DNA of 64,000 nt, from positions 1 through 64,000 of the forward strand of contig CAYFSP010000002.1 in assembly GCA_964345925.1 (NCBI GenBank), read 5' to 3'. The notes beneath the pieces are model-generated. The model searched no databases, was not told where the DNA came from, and saw only the letters and a list, made by a program, of their open reading frames with translations. This document shows positions 36,277 through 43,907 of this stretch, in pieces (the stretch's first letter is position 1; every line of letters begins with the position of its first letter). Source of the stretch: Miniphocaeibacter sp964345925 (lineage in GTDB: Bacteria; Bacillota; Clostridia; Tissierellales; Peptoniphilaceae). The position numbers and the translations under genes are program-made.

Positions 36277-36979
36277 TGTCTCTTAATTCCTTTCCTGTTA
36301 TCTCTAAAAACACATCGTTTAAAGTTGGAGTTGAAATATTTAAGGAATCGTATATTATATTGTTTTCATTAAAAGTATTTATTATAGAACTAATAGCAAT
36401 ATCGTTATCAACTATAATCTTTAAATTATTATTATCTTTAATAATTTTATTAACACCATTAATATGATTAATTTTATTCTTAATTTCGCTTTTCATATTT
36501 ATGTTATTTATCTCTAAAGCATTTCCAAGACCGACAAAACTTTTTAACTCCTTAGATTTTCCTGATACGAGAATATGTCCTTTATCTATAATGGAAATCT
36601 TTGTTGAAAGAAATTCGACTTCTTCCATATAATGGGAGGTGTAAATAATAGTAGCACCATTTTTATTTAATTCTTTAATTCCTTCTAAAATCTTATTTCT
36701 ACTTTGAGGATCAACGGCAACAGTAGGTTCATCGAATATAATAAGTTCTGGTTTATGTGCGATTCCACAAGCAATATTTAGTCTTCTTCTAAGTCCACCA
36801 CTTAATTTTCCAGGCATAAATCTTCTAAATTCATTTAAGTCCACAAAATTTATTGCTTCTTCTACATATTTTTTTCGTTTTTCATTATTGGTAATATACA
36901 GGCCACAGAAAAAATCTATATTGTCATAAACATTTAAGTCATATATAACTGAAATATCTTGAGGAATATATCCTATCCA
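36266..36979 (-). pseudogene. ABC transporter ATP-binding protein, 5' end deleted
   Basis: A DrrA-like ATPase missing its N-terminal quarter. The open frame begins inside IGYIPQDISVIYDLNVYDNI (Q-loop region) near 36979, with no upstream start or Walker A sequence. The signature LSGGLRRRLNIAC, Walker B LIIFDEPTVAVD and H loop TSHYMEEVE are intact. A GTG at 36844 could start translation of a 192-residue fragment, but it would lack the P-loop. The first permease starts within its end, so it was once the leading gene of the exporter operon. Confidence 0.85.
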
Positions 36980-36980
36980 A

Positions 36981-37580
36981 GATGATGATAAGATGATAAC
37001 ATATGCCTTAAAAACAATAGTTGAATCCGATGAGGATGTTGATATAGTAGGAATAGGACATGGTTATGAAGATGCTATTAATCTTTTAAATAATAAAAAA
37101 ATAGATATAGCATTGTTAGATATTAGAATGGGTGAAAAAACAGGTATAGATATACTGGAATATATTGTTAAAAATAATATTGAAGTAAAAGTATTATTTC
37201 TAACGACTTTTTTAGATGATGATTATATAAATTCGGCAATTTCTTTAGGGGCTTATGGATATATTCTAAAGGATGATTTTGAAAATATAGTACCTGCAAT
37301 TAAAGTTGTAAATACTGGGCAAAAAGTATTTGGATCAAATGTTATTGGTCAAATATATAATGGTAAAAAATGTAGTAAAGAAGTAATGGGAAATTTAACA
37401 GATAGAGAGTTGTTAATTCTAAAAGAAGTAGCAAATGGTTTAAACAATAAGGAAATAGCAATTAAATTATTTTTAAGTGAGGGTACGGTAAGAAATTATG
37501 TAAGCTTAATATTAGAAAAGCTTAATTTACGTGATAGAACTCAGCTTGCAATATATTATTTAAACAGTAATGGCATTTAA
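36981..37580 (+). pseudogene. NarL-family response regulator, 5' end deleted
   Basis: The frame opens directly at D-D-D-K (36981-36992) and continues MITYALKTIVESDEDVDIVG, the phospho-Asp region IALLDIRMGEKTG, the switch Lys in YGYILKDD and a complete LuxR-type helix-turn-helix (LTDRELLILKEVANGLNNKE, LSEGTVRNYV). The usual first strand and start codon are absent, because the sequence before 36981 is the divergent ATPase fragment. An internal ATG at 36993 could still be used, but without a ribosome binding site. It matches the C-terminal half of the regulator at 25524-26159 in family. Confidence 0.82.
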
Positions 37581-37620
37581 TATATATTAAGAAATATTTA
37601 GTCTTCATATTTACGAATAA

Positions 37621-37663
37621 AAAACAACAACTCCTTGTTATAACAAGGAGTTGTTGTTTTTTT
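37621..37663. terminator. Strong bidirectional intrinsic terminator
   Basis: A perfect 40-base palindrome with arms of 20 bases (arm sequence AAAACAACAACTCCTTGTTA), followed by T7, between convergent regulator fragment and M18 peptidase. Confidence 0.92.
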
Positions 37664-37675
37664 ATTTAATAAATT

Positions 37676-38962
37676 TTATTTATAAAACTCTTTAAAAACA
37701 TTGTAAATATATTCCTGATCTTTTACTCCACCTAATTCTCTAATAGAATGCATGGATAGAATAGGATTACCAATATCTACAGAATCAATATTCAAATTTT
37801 GAGTGGTTATTGGACCAATAGTAGAACCACCTAGAATATCAGAACGGTTTACAAAATATTGTACGGGAACATTTGCCTTTTTACAAAGATTGGCAAATAC
37901 GCTAGAAGAATATGCATCAGATGTATAATTCATTCTAGCTGAAACCTTTATAACAGGACCTTTGTTTATTAAAGGATAATTTGTTGGATCGTTTTTATCC
38001 ATATAATTAGGATGAACACTATGGGCTTGGTCAGAGGATATTATAAAAGATTTTGATATAGCAATATCGAAGTCTTCAAAATTTCCACCAGTTGAAGTTA
38101 TTATTCTTTTTAGAGTGTCCCTTAGGAAAGGAGATCCTGCACCTTGTTTTGTCATGGAACCAACTTCTTCATTATCAGAGATTAGCACCATTTTTGTAAA
38201 GTTGGACTTTTCAGAATCGATTAATGCTTCAATACTTACATGAGCCATGCCAAGGTTGTCTATTCTTCCAATAGAATAGAATTCCTTGTTATTACCAATA
38301 TACTCTCCTTTTTGTCTATCATATAGGAAAAGGTCAAAGTCTAGTATATGATTAATATCAACATTTAATTCTTTAGATAGAATATTTAATAGATAATTAT
38401 CCTTTTCTAATTTATCATTAATCAAACCTACTAAAGGCAATGTATCCTTCTGTTTATTATAGGAATAACCATTGTTTATATCTCGGTTCATATGAATGGC
38501 CAAATTTGGAATAATTAAAAGATTTTTGTCAATATCTATATTTTTAACATTTGGTTTAAAAGGATCTTCTGACTTTAGAACGACTCTTCCAGCTAGAGAA
38601 AGTGGTCTATCAAACCAAGTGCTAAGTATAGGACCTCCATATACCTCTGTATTCAATTTTACAAAATGGTTCTTTTCAAATAATTCAGGGGAGGGTTTAA
38701 CTCTAAAAGTAGGAGAATCGCTATGAGATCCTATAATTCTAAAAAAATTATTCTTTAGACTTTTTCCGACTTGAAAAGCTATAATAGCACTATTGTTATT
38801 TGTTAAATAATATTTTCCATTTGATTTTAAATTCCATTTTTCATCTCTATTCAATTTTGTATATCCAGCATTATTCAAAGTATTTTCAAAATTATCTATT
38901 ACATGAAAAACAGAAGGACTTTGCTCTATAAAATTCATTAATTTATCTGTTAATTTATACAT
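37676..38962 (-). CDS. M18 family aminopeptidase (aspartyl aminopeptidase type)
   Basis: A 428-residue di-zinc aminopeptidase of family M18, which removes N-terminal acidic (sometimes other) residues from peptides in the cytoplasm. Metal-ligand motifs in order: GSHSDSPTFRVKP (His and nearby Asp), the bridging Asp in RIDNLGMAHV, the catalytic Glu pair in SDNEEVGSMTKQG, SSDQAHSVHPNY and the late His in LSMHSIREL. Length is normal. Start ATG 38962 with AGAGGTGGATT. The window also carries an M42 peptidase, so it has two tetrahedral aminopeptidase systems for peptide use. Confidence 0.93.
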   Translation of the reverse strand: MYKLTDKLMNFIEQSPSVFHVIDNFENTLNNAGYTKLNRDEKWNLKSNGKYYLTNNNSAIIAFQVGKSLKNNFFRIIGSHSDSPTFRVKPSPELFEKNHFVKLNTEVYGGPILSTWFDRPLSLAGRVVLKSEDPFKPNVKNIDIDKNLLIIPNLAIHMNRDINNGYSYNKQKDTLPLVGLINDKLEKDNYLLNILSKELNVDINHILDFDLFLYDRQKGEYIGNNKEFYSIGRIDNLGMAHVSIEALIDSEKSNFTKMVLISDNEEVGSMTKQGAGSPFLRDTLKRIITSTGGNFEDFDIAISKSFIISSDQAHSVHPNYMDKNDPTNYPLINKGPVIKVSARMNYTSDAYSSSVFANLCKKANVPVQYFVNRSDILGGSTIGPITTQNLNIDSVDIGNPILSMHSIRELGGVKDQEYIYNVFKEFYK

Positions 38963-39071
38963 AATCCACCTCTTTTTATTTTTTACATATTAATTATAAC
39001 ATCAAATATAAAAAAGAACTTACCAAGATATTTTATTTATAGTATACTTGCAAAGGAAAAAGGGAGGAATT

Positions 39072-39649
39072 ATGGAAGAGTTAGAAATAGATGAAGAGTT
39101 TCTAGAAATGTATGAGTCGGGTATAAGCATATATGAAAGCAAAAAAAAGAATACGAAATTATTTATATTATCATTGGGTATGATGATAATTTCGATGGTT
39201 ATATTTTTCATAGATTTTGAATATAACGTCATAATGAAAATAATTGGAAAAGTAGGTATTTTATTTTTTGGACTAGGATCTGTAGTCATATTTAGAAAAT
39301 ATTTAAAAAAGATCCAGTGCTAATATTAAATAAAGAAGGATTTGCAAATAAACATCAATCATATTCTGAAGAAATTGAATTTATTCCTTGGTCACGTGTT
39401 AAAGAGATCTCAGTAATGAGTATGACAACAGAAGAGCTTGTGTGTATTGATATAGATAATGAAGAAGAGTATATTGAGAGTTTAGGTAAAGCAATTATGT
39501 TTGGTGTTAAGGCCAATAAAAAGATGGGATACCCTGTAATTACATTATCAGCAAATTCATTGGAAGATTTTAATAATGAAAAATTATATATGATTTTTGC
39601 ATTATTTTACTACATGTATAATACAAATTTAAATATTGAAGAAAATTAG
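39072..39649 (+). pseudogene. STM3941-like membrane protein gene with a one-base frameshift
   Basis: Starts at ATG 39072 behind GGGAGGAATT: a 35-residue acidic N-terminus, two hydrophobic helices (ILSLGMMIISMVIFFIDF and IGKVGILFFGLGSVVIF) and FRKYLKK. The frame then stops at 39323, while the second frame continues DPVLILNKEGFANKHQSYSE and IEFIPWSRVKEIS to 39649. Family resemblance (two membrane helices, then a beta domain with an IPW-x-x-V/I motif, as in STM3941-type proteins) indicates one protein of about 192 residues. One A added to the A6 run at 39305-39310 would join it. Confidence 0.82.
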
Positions 39650-39687
39650 AAATAAATATAACAAAGATAAATTACAAAGCATCGTAC

Positions 39688-39716
39688 TTGAATAATTTAT
39701 TATGTAATGCTATAAT
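39688..39716 (+). promoter_or_regulatory. Promoter of the FMN-riboswitch transcript
   Basis: TTGAAT (39688-39693), a 17-base spacer, TATAAT (39711-39716), placing the start of transcription at the 5' end of the riboswitch. Confidence 0.82.
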
Positions 39717-39721
39717 GAATT

Positions 39722-39834
39722 TGTCTTCAGGGCGAGGTTTAATTCCTCACCGGCGGTAAAGTCCGCGAGCCGAAAGGTTGAATTGGCGAAATTCCAATAC
39801 CGACAGTATAGTCTGGATGAAAGAAGAAACTGAC
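39722..39834 (+). ncRNA. FMN riboswitch (RFN element)
   Basis: All conserved blocks of the FMN aptamer appear in order: TCTTCAGGGCGAGGTT, AATTCCTCACCGGCGGTAAA, GTCCGCGAGCCG, AATTGGCGAAATTCCAATAC, CCGACAGTATAGTC and TGGATGAAAGAAGA. It precedes a terminator (39863-39893) and a riboflavin transporter gene. By family, FMN binding favours the terminator and shuts expression off. Confidence 0.96.
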
Positions 39835-39862
39835 ATTTTTTAAATGTTTATATTTTATATCC

Positions 39863-39893
39863 ATAGCCCCGAAGTAGTATCGGGGCTATTTTT
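39863..39893 (+). terminator. Riboswitch expression-platform terminator
   Basis: ATAGCCCCGA / TCGGGGCTAT stem followed by T5, between the FMN aptamer and the ribU start. Confidence 0.9.
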
Positions 39894-39917
39894 AACCCCT
39901 AAAATCTAGGAGGATGT

Positions 39918-40502
39918 ATGAAAAGAAACAGTAATTTAAGAAAGATGATAATAGTGGCATTGCTAAGTGCCATTGCAGCAATTTTAATGTATGCAAGATT
40001 TCCACTGCCATTTGCACCAGGATTTATGGATGTGGATATTTCAGAAGTACCAGGTTTAATAGCAGGGTTTTTATTTGGTCCTTTATGGGCAATTGTAGAA
40101 ATAGCATTAAAATTGATAATTAAATTGATTTTACAGAATACTTCAACCTTTGGAGTAGGGGAATTCTCCAATTTAATAGTTGCATCTTCATTTGTAGTGC
40201 CTGCATCATTAATCTATAGAAGAAATAAGACTTTTAAATCTGCTATGATAGGAACTTTTCTAGGAGTAATAATAATGTCCCTTATAGCCGTAATTAGTAA
40301 TTATTACTTGGTATTTCCAGCTTTTGGAATGCCAATGGAAACTTTTGCACCGACTATGAGCAAGATAAACCCATTAGTATCAAATGTTCCAACATTTTTA
40401 CTATTTTCTATTATTCCATTTAATTTAGTTAAAGGTTTTTTAAATCTTGTAGTAATCGCTGCTATATTTAAACCTTTAAACCCTATAATGAAAAATAGTT
40501 AA
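39918..40502 (+). CDS. ribU: Riboflavin ECF transporter S component (RibU)
   Basis: A 194-residue membrane protein with about six helices that binds riboflavin as the substrate-capture subunit of an energy-coupling-factor transporter. Typical motifs are KMIIVALLSAIAAILMYARF, an acidic EVPGLIAGFLFGPLWAI and FGVGEFSN. The assignment is strongly supported by the upstream FMN riboswitch. Start ATG 39918 with AGGAGGATGT. The shared EcfA/EcfA'/EcfT module is not in this window. It is monocistronic, with a terminator at 40538-40565. Confidence 0.93.
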   Translation: MKRNSNLRKMIIVALLSAIAAILMYARFPLPFAPGFMDVDISEVPGLIAGFLFGPLWAIVEIALKLIIKLILQNTSTFGVGEFSNLIVASSFVVPASLIYRRNKTFKSAMIGTFLGVIIMSLIAVISNYYLVFPAFGMPMETFAPTMSKINPLVSNVPTFLLFSIIPFNLVKGFLNLVVIAAIFKPLNPIMKNS

Positions 40503-40537
40503 ATATTTGAATAATTATATAATATGAAATATAATAT

Positions 40538-40565
40538 AGAGTCGTAGAAATACGATTCTTTTTTT
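40538..40565 (+). terminator. Terminator of ribU
   Basis: AGAGTCGTA / TACGATTCT with a GAAA tetraloop and T7 tract. Confidence 0.9.
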
Positions 40566-40605
40566 AATTTTAGAATCGAAATAAAATGTATCAAGAGGTG
40601 GAAAT

Positions 40606-41061
40606 ATGTTTAAATATATATCCAATAATGAAGAAGAAACAAAGATTTTAGCATGTAGGATTGCAGATAATATAGATAATGGAACGGTGATTTCTTTAAA
40701 TGGAGAAATGGGAGCAGGAAAGACAACATTTACAAAATCATTTGCAGAATATTTGAATATTATAGATTATGTTACAAGTCCTACTTTCTCATTAGTAAAC
40801 ACATACAAGGGTGATAAGGAATTAAATCATTTAGACCTATATAGATTGGAAAATGAGGATGAAGTAGAATCTATCGATATAGATACATACTATTATCCAG
40901 ATGGTATAACATTGGTAGAATGGGCTGAAAGGGCAGGAAATTACTTGCCAAGGGACTATATTGAGATAAAGATAGTAAAAATGGGTAATAATACGAGAGA
41001 GTTTATAATTGAAGGTAGAAACAAATTAGAAAATAGATTAATAGAAAGATTGAATATATGA
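40606..41061 (+). CDS. tsaE: tRNA t6A synthesis ATPase TsaE
   Basis: A 151-residue P-loop ATPase needed for N6-threonylcarbamoyladenosine at tRNA position 37. Walker A is NGEMGAGKTTFTKSFAEYL (about residues 32-50), with TSPTFSLVNTY and the LVEWAERAG motif near the end. It starts the t6A operon tsaE-tsaB-rimI-tsaD, overlapping tsaB by 4 bases. Start ATG 40606 behind AGAGGTGGAAAT. The Sua5/TsaC partner that supplies threonylcarbamoyl-AMP is not in this window. Confidence 0.95.
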   Translation: MFKYISNNEEETKILACRIADNIDNGTVISLNGEMGAGKTTFTKSFAEYLNIIDYVTSPTFSLVNTYKGDKELNHLDLYRLENEDEVESIDIDTYYYPDGITLVEWAERAGNYLPRDYIEIKIVKMGNNTREFIIEGRNKLENRLIERLNI

Positions 41062-41747
41062 AAATATTGAGTATAGATACTTCAACGATGATTTCCAGTT
41101 GTACAGTTATGGACAATGGAATAATTATTGGAGATTATAATGTAAATCAAAAACTAACCCATAGTGAAACTTTAGTACCTATGGTTAAGGATCTACTTGG
41201 GAAATTGAATATAGACCTTTCTGAGATAGATTTATATGTAGTAGGTAAGGGACCTGGATCTTTTACAGGGCTTAGAATTGGTATGACTGTAGCAAAGACA
41301 TTTGCACAGATATACAATAAGGATATTATAGGTATTTCCACATTGGAAGCACTAGCATCTCAAGTAATTACGGATAGAATTGTAGTTCCTATTATAGATG
41401 CCAGAGGTGGAAGAGTTTATTATGGAATTTATAAAAATATTTTTGGAAAACTAGAAGAAGTTGAAAAAGATAATTTAATATATTTTGATGAACTATTGGA
41501 AAAACTAGTAAAAATTAAGGAAGAAATAGTTTTTGTAGGAGATATTACGGATGAATTACAAGAGGAAATTAAAAAAAATAAAAACTTTTTTATTTCACCA
41601 TCCTCTTTGAACAACTGTATTGGAAGAAGTCTGTGCTATTTATCAAATGATTTAACGAAGGAAGTTGAAGAAAAAAGTTTCTTAACTCTTAAGCCTGAAT
41701 ATATTAGAAAATCTCAGGCAGAAAGAGATATGGAGATGAAAAAATAG
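41058..41747 (+). CDS. tsaB: tRNA t6A synthesis scaffold protein TsaB
   Basis: A 229-residue ASKHA-fold protein, a paralogue of TsaD without its metal centre, which bridges TsaD and TsaE. Family motifs are ILSIDTSTMISSCTVM, the LTHSETLVPMVKDLL helix and KGPGSFTGLRIGMTVAKT. It overlaps tsaE by 4 bases and ends immediately before rimI. It has no odd features. Confidence 0.95.
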   Translation: MKILSIDTSTMISSCTVMDNGIIIGDYNVNQKLTHSETLVPMVKDLLGKLNIDLSEIDLYVVGKGPGSFTGLRIGMTVAKTFAQIYNKDIIGISTLEALASQVITDRIVVPIIDARGGRVYYGIYKNIFGKLEEVEKDNLIYFDELLEKLVKIKEEIVFVGDITDELQEEIKKNKNFFISPSSLNNCIGRSLCYLSNDLTKEVEEKSFLTLKPEYIRKSQAERDMEMKK

Positions 41748-42233
41748 ATGATAGAAATAAGAAAGATGCTTGACTCGGATATTGAAGATATTTCATTATT
41801 AGAAAAGAGAATATTTAAAAATCCTTGGTCATATGAAAGCTTTAAAGGAGCACTTGAAAATAACTTTAGCCATTATTTTATAGTGAAAAAAAACGATGAG
41901 ATAATTGGATACTTTGGAATGATAATTGTTCTAGATGAATGTCAAATCCATAATATAGGTATTTTATCTGAAGAACAGAATAATGGGTATGGCAATAAAA
42001 TTATGGAATTTATAATAGACTATTGTAATAAAAACAATATTAATTATATTACACTGGAAGTAAGGGAATATAATTTTAAAGCAATAAAATTATATGAAAA
42101 GTATGGATTTAAAAAAATGAGTAGAATTAAAGGTTACTACACTAATCCTACAGAGGATGGATTATTAATGAGAGTAGATTTGGGAGAAGAAATTGAAAGA
42201 TTTGAAAATTCTAGCTATAGAAACGTCATGTGA
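41748..42233 (+). CDS. rimI: Ribosomal-protein-alanine N-acetyltransferase RimI
   Basis: A 161-residue GNAT acetyltransferase. The acetyl-CoA loop is LSEEQNNGYGNKIM (the Q/R-x-x-G-x-G/A position), followed by FIIDYCNKNNINYITLEVRE and YNFKAIKLYEKYGFKKMSRI, the classical RimI C-terminal block. It adds an acetyl group to the N-terminal Ala of a ribosomal protein (S18 in E. coli). It sits between tsaB and tsaD, as in many Firmicutes, with its last 41 bases overlapping the tsaD start. Confidence 0.93.
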   Translation: MIEIRKMLDSDIEDISLLEKRIFKNPWSYESFKGALENNFSHYFIVKKNDEIIGYFGMIIVLDECQIHNIGILSEEQNNGYGNKIMEFIIDYCNKNNINYITLEVREYNFKAIKLYEKYGFKKMSRIKGYYTNPTEDGLLMRVDLGEEIERFENSSYRNVM

Positions 42234-43209
42234 TGAGACTTCGGTTTCTGTAATAAAAAACGGTAGAGAAATTTTATCAAATACTATATCATCACAAATT
42301 CCTACACATAGAATCTTTGGTGGAGTCGTACCTGAAATTGCAAGTAGGATGCATTTGGAAAATATTAATTTAATAATTCAGGAATCATTATCAGAAGCAA
42401 AATTAGGCTTTAATGATATAGATATAGTTGCCTGTACAAAAGGACCTGGTTTAATAGGAGCTTTACTTGTAGGCATTTCTTCCGCTAAGGCAATTTCCTA
42501 TGCACTTGATATACCATTAGTTGGAGTAAACCATATGCAAGGCCATATTTGTGCAAATTATTTAGTGCATAGTGATTTAGAACCACCTTTTATTGGGTTG
42601 ATTGTTTCAGGAGGCCATACTTACCTAGTTCATGTAAAAAGCTATGGCGATTTTGAAATAATAGGTAGAACAAGAGATGATGCAGCTGGAGAATCCTTTG
42701 ATAAAATTGCAAGAGCCTTAGGATTGCCATATCCTGGAGGTCCAGAGATAGACAAACAAGCAAGGCTTGGAAATGCAAAAGCCATAGAGTTTCCGAGAGT
42801 AATTATAGATAAAAAGACTTACGATTTTAGCTTTAGTGGTTTAAAGACATCTGTTTTAAACTATATAAATAATCAAAGACAAAAGAATTTGGAAATAAAT
42901 GTTCCAGATATTTGTGCAAGTTTTCAACAAGCAGTATTAGATGTGTTAATAGAAAAGTCATTAAGATTATTAAAAGAAAAGAATATGAATAAATTTGTAA
43001 TCTCTGGAGGAGTAGCAGCTAATTCAAAGCTAATAGAGATGGCAGAAAAAATGGGAATGGAAAATAATATTAAAGTTTATTACCCAACAAAGATACTTAG
43101 CACAGATAATGCTGCTATGATAGGTTGCGCGGCCTATTATGACTATATTAATGGAAAAAGGGATGAACTGGATTTAAAGGTATATCCAAACTTAGAATTA
43201 GGAGAATAA
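42193..43209 (+). CDS. tsaD: tRNA t6A synthesis catalytic protein TsaD
   Basis: The catalytic subunit of the t6A transferase, 338 residues. The metal-binding pair is in VNHMQGHICANYL, and the ASKHA nucleotide motifs are AIETSCDETSVSVIKNG, GLIVSGGHTYLVHV, GESFDKIARALGL and VISGGVAANSKL; STDNAAMIG closes the site. The start is TTG at 42193 (MKDLKILAIETSCDE) with GGGAGAAGAAA; TTG 42202 is possible. It ends the four-gene t6A operon. Confidence 0.95.
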   Translation: MKDLKILAIETSCDETSVSVIKNGREILSNTISSQIPTHRIFGGVVPEIASRMHLENINLIIQESLSEAKLGFNDIDIVACTKGPGLIGALLVGISSAKAISYALDIPLVGVNHMQGHICANYLVHSDLEPPFIGLIVSGGHTYLVHVKSYGDFEIIGRTRDDAAGESFDKIARALGLPYPGGPEIDKQARLGNAKAIEFPRVIIDKKTYDFSFSGLKTSVLNYINNQRQKNLEINVPDICASFQQAVLDVLIEKSLRLLKEKNMNKFVISGGVAANSKLIEMAEKMGMENNIKVYYPTKILSTDNAAMIGCAAYYDYINGKRDELDLKVYPNLELGE

Positions 43210-43210
43210 A

Positions 43211-43259
43211 TTGAAGAAGCTATTTATAGAAATTATTGCTATAAGTAGTTTCTTTTTTA
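43211..43259 (+). terminator. Terminator after tsaD
   Basis: GAAGAAGCTATTTATAG / CTATAAGTAGTTTCTTTT with two G-U pairs and a T6 tract, just after the tsaD stop. Confidence 0.8.
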
Positions 43260-43299
43260 TAAATATTTAAATAATAATATTTTTACAAAAAATATAATA

Positions 43300-43372
43300 A
43301 AGTAACAGATGTGCTAGTAAGGTATTGATAAAAGTTCTCGATGCGTGATAGAATACTTTTAGTGATACTAGT
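43300..43372 (+). ncRNA. Candidate structured leader upstream of feoA
   Basis: Nested complementary blocks are visible: CTAGTA (43313-43318) with TACTAG (43367-43372), and TAAAAGT (about 43329-43335) with ACTTTTA (about 43355-43361), around an inner loop containing CTCGATGCGTGATAG. It is followed within five bases by a strong terminator (43377-43420). The layout is that of a cis-regulatory aptamer plus expression platform, but it matches no riboswitch family I recognise (no czcD/NiCo motif). Confidence 0.45.
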
Positions 43373-43376
43373 TATT

Positions 43377-43420
43377 AATCTATTAACTTTAAAATATGAG
43401 TTAGTAGATTTTATTTAATT
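43377..43420 (+). terminator. Leader terminator before feoA
   Basis: Twelve-base stem AATCTATTAACT / AGTTAGTAGATT (one G-U pair, 43377-43388 and 43399-43410) followed by TTTTATTTAATTTT. It lies within the feo leader, 26 bases before the first feoA, so transcription of the operon must pass it. Confidence 0.8.
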
Positions 43421-43445
43421 TTGAAATTAGAAAAGAAGGGATAAT

Positions 43446-43664
43446 ATGATTTTAACAATTGCACCTAGAGGGGTTTCTCTAAAAGTAATAAAGATTAGAG
43501 GAAAGGATGCACAGCAGAAGCAATTGGCAAATTTGGGTTTTGTTGTTGATGCTGAAGTTATTATTGTCAATGAATTACATGGTAATTTAATCGTAAATGT
43601 AAAAGGTTGTAGAGTTGCTTTAGGTAAGGAATTGGCAAATAGGATTCAAGTAGAAGTAATTTAA
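43446..43664 (+). CDS. feoA: FeoA-family protein, first copy
   Basis: A 72-residue SH3-like FeoA protein that assists the FeoB iron channel in the cytoplasm. It shows the short family pattern: a glycine-containing hydrophobic strand (KVIKIRGKDAQQKQLANLGF) followed by VDAEVIIVNELHGNLIVNVKGC and RVALGKELA. Start ATG 43446 with AAGAAGGGATAAT. Two tandem feoA genes before feoB are usual in Clostridia. It lies 15 bases ahead of the second copy, so co-transcription is expected. Confidence 0.9.
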   Translation: MILTIAPRGVSLKVIKIRGKDAQQKQLANLGFVVDAEVIIVNELHGNLIVNVKGCRVALGKELANRIQVEVI

Positions 43665-43679
43665 GGAGATGTTTTAATA

Positions 43680-43907
43680 GTGGAAACGTTAAATAATGCA
43701 GAGGTTGGCAAAAGTTATAAAGTTGTAAAAATCAATGGGAAAGGCGCCATAAGAAGAAGAATTATGGATATGGGAATTACAAAAGGTGCTGAGCTTTACA
43801 TTAAAAAAGTAGCTCCTCTAGGAGATCCTGTTCAAATAACATTAAGAGGATACGAATTAAGCCTAAGAAAACTAGATGCAGAAATTATAGAAATCGAGGA
43901 GATATAA
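43680..43907 (+). CDS. feoA: FeoA-family protein, second copy
   Basis: A 75-residue FeoA paralogue: GKSYKVVKINGKGAIRRRIM, then DMGITKGAELYIKKVAPLGD and ITLRGYELSLRKLDAEII, which includes the classical FeoA GDPxxxxxRGyxLxLR stretch lost in the first copy. Start GTG 43680 behind AAGGAGATGTTTTAATA. The stop overlaps the ATG of feoB by one base (TAATG). This is probably the copy that interacts with FeoB. Confidence 0.93.
   Translation: METLNNAEVGKSYKVVKINGKGAIRRRIMDMGITKGAELYIKKVAPLGDPVQITLRGYELSLRKLDAEIIEIEEI

Noticed and set aside
43300..43423. NiCo (czcD) or T-box riboswitch in the feo leader
   Set aside because: The conserved blocks of those families are absent; only generic helices and a terminator are seen, so it is listed as an unclassified candidate.
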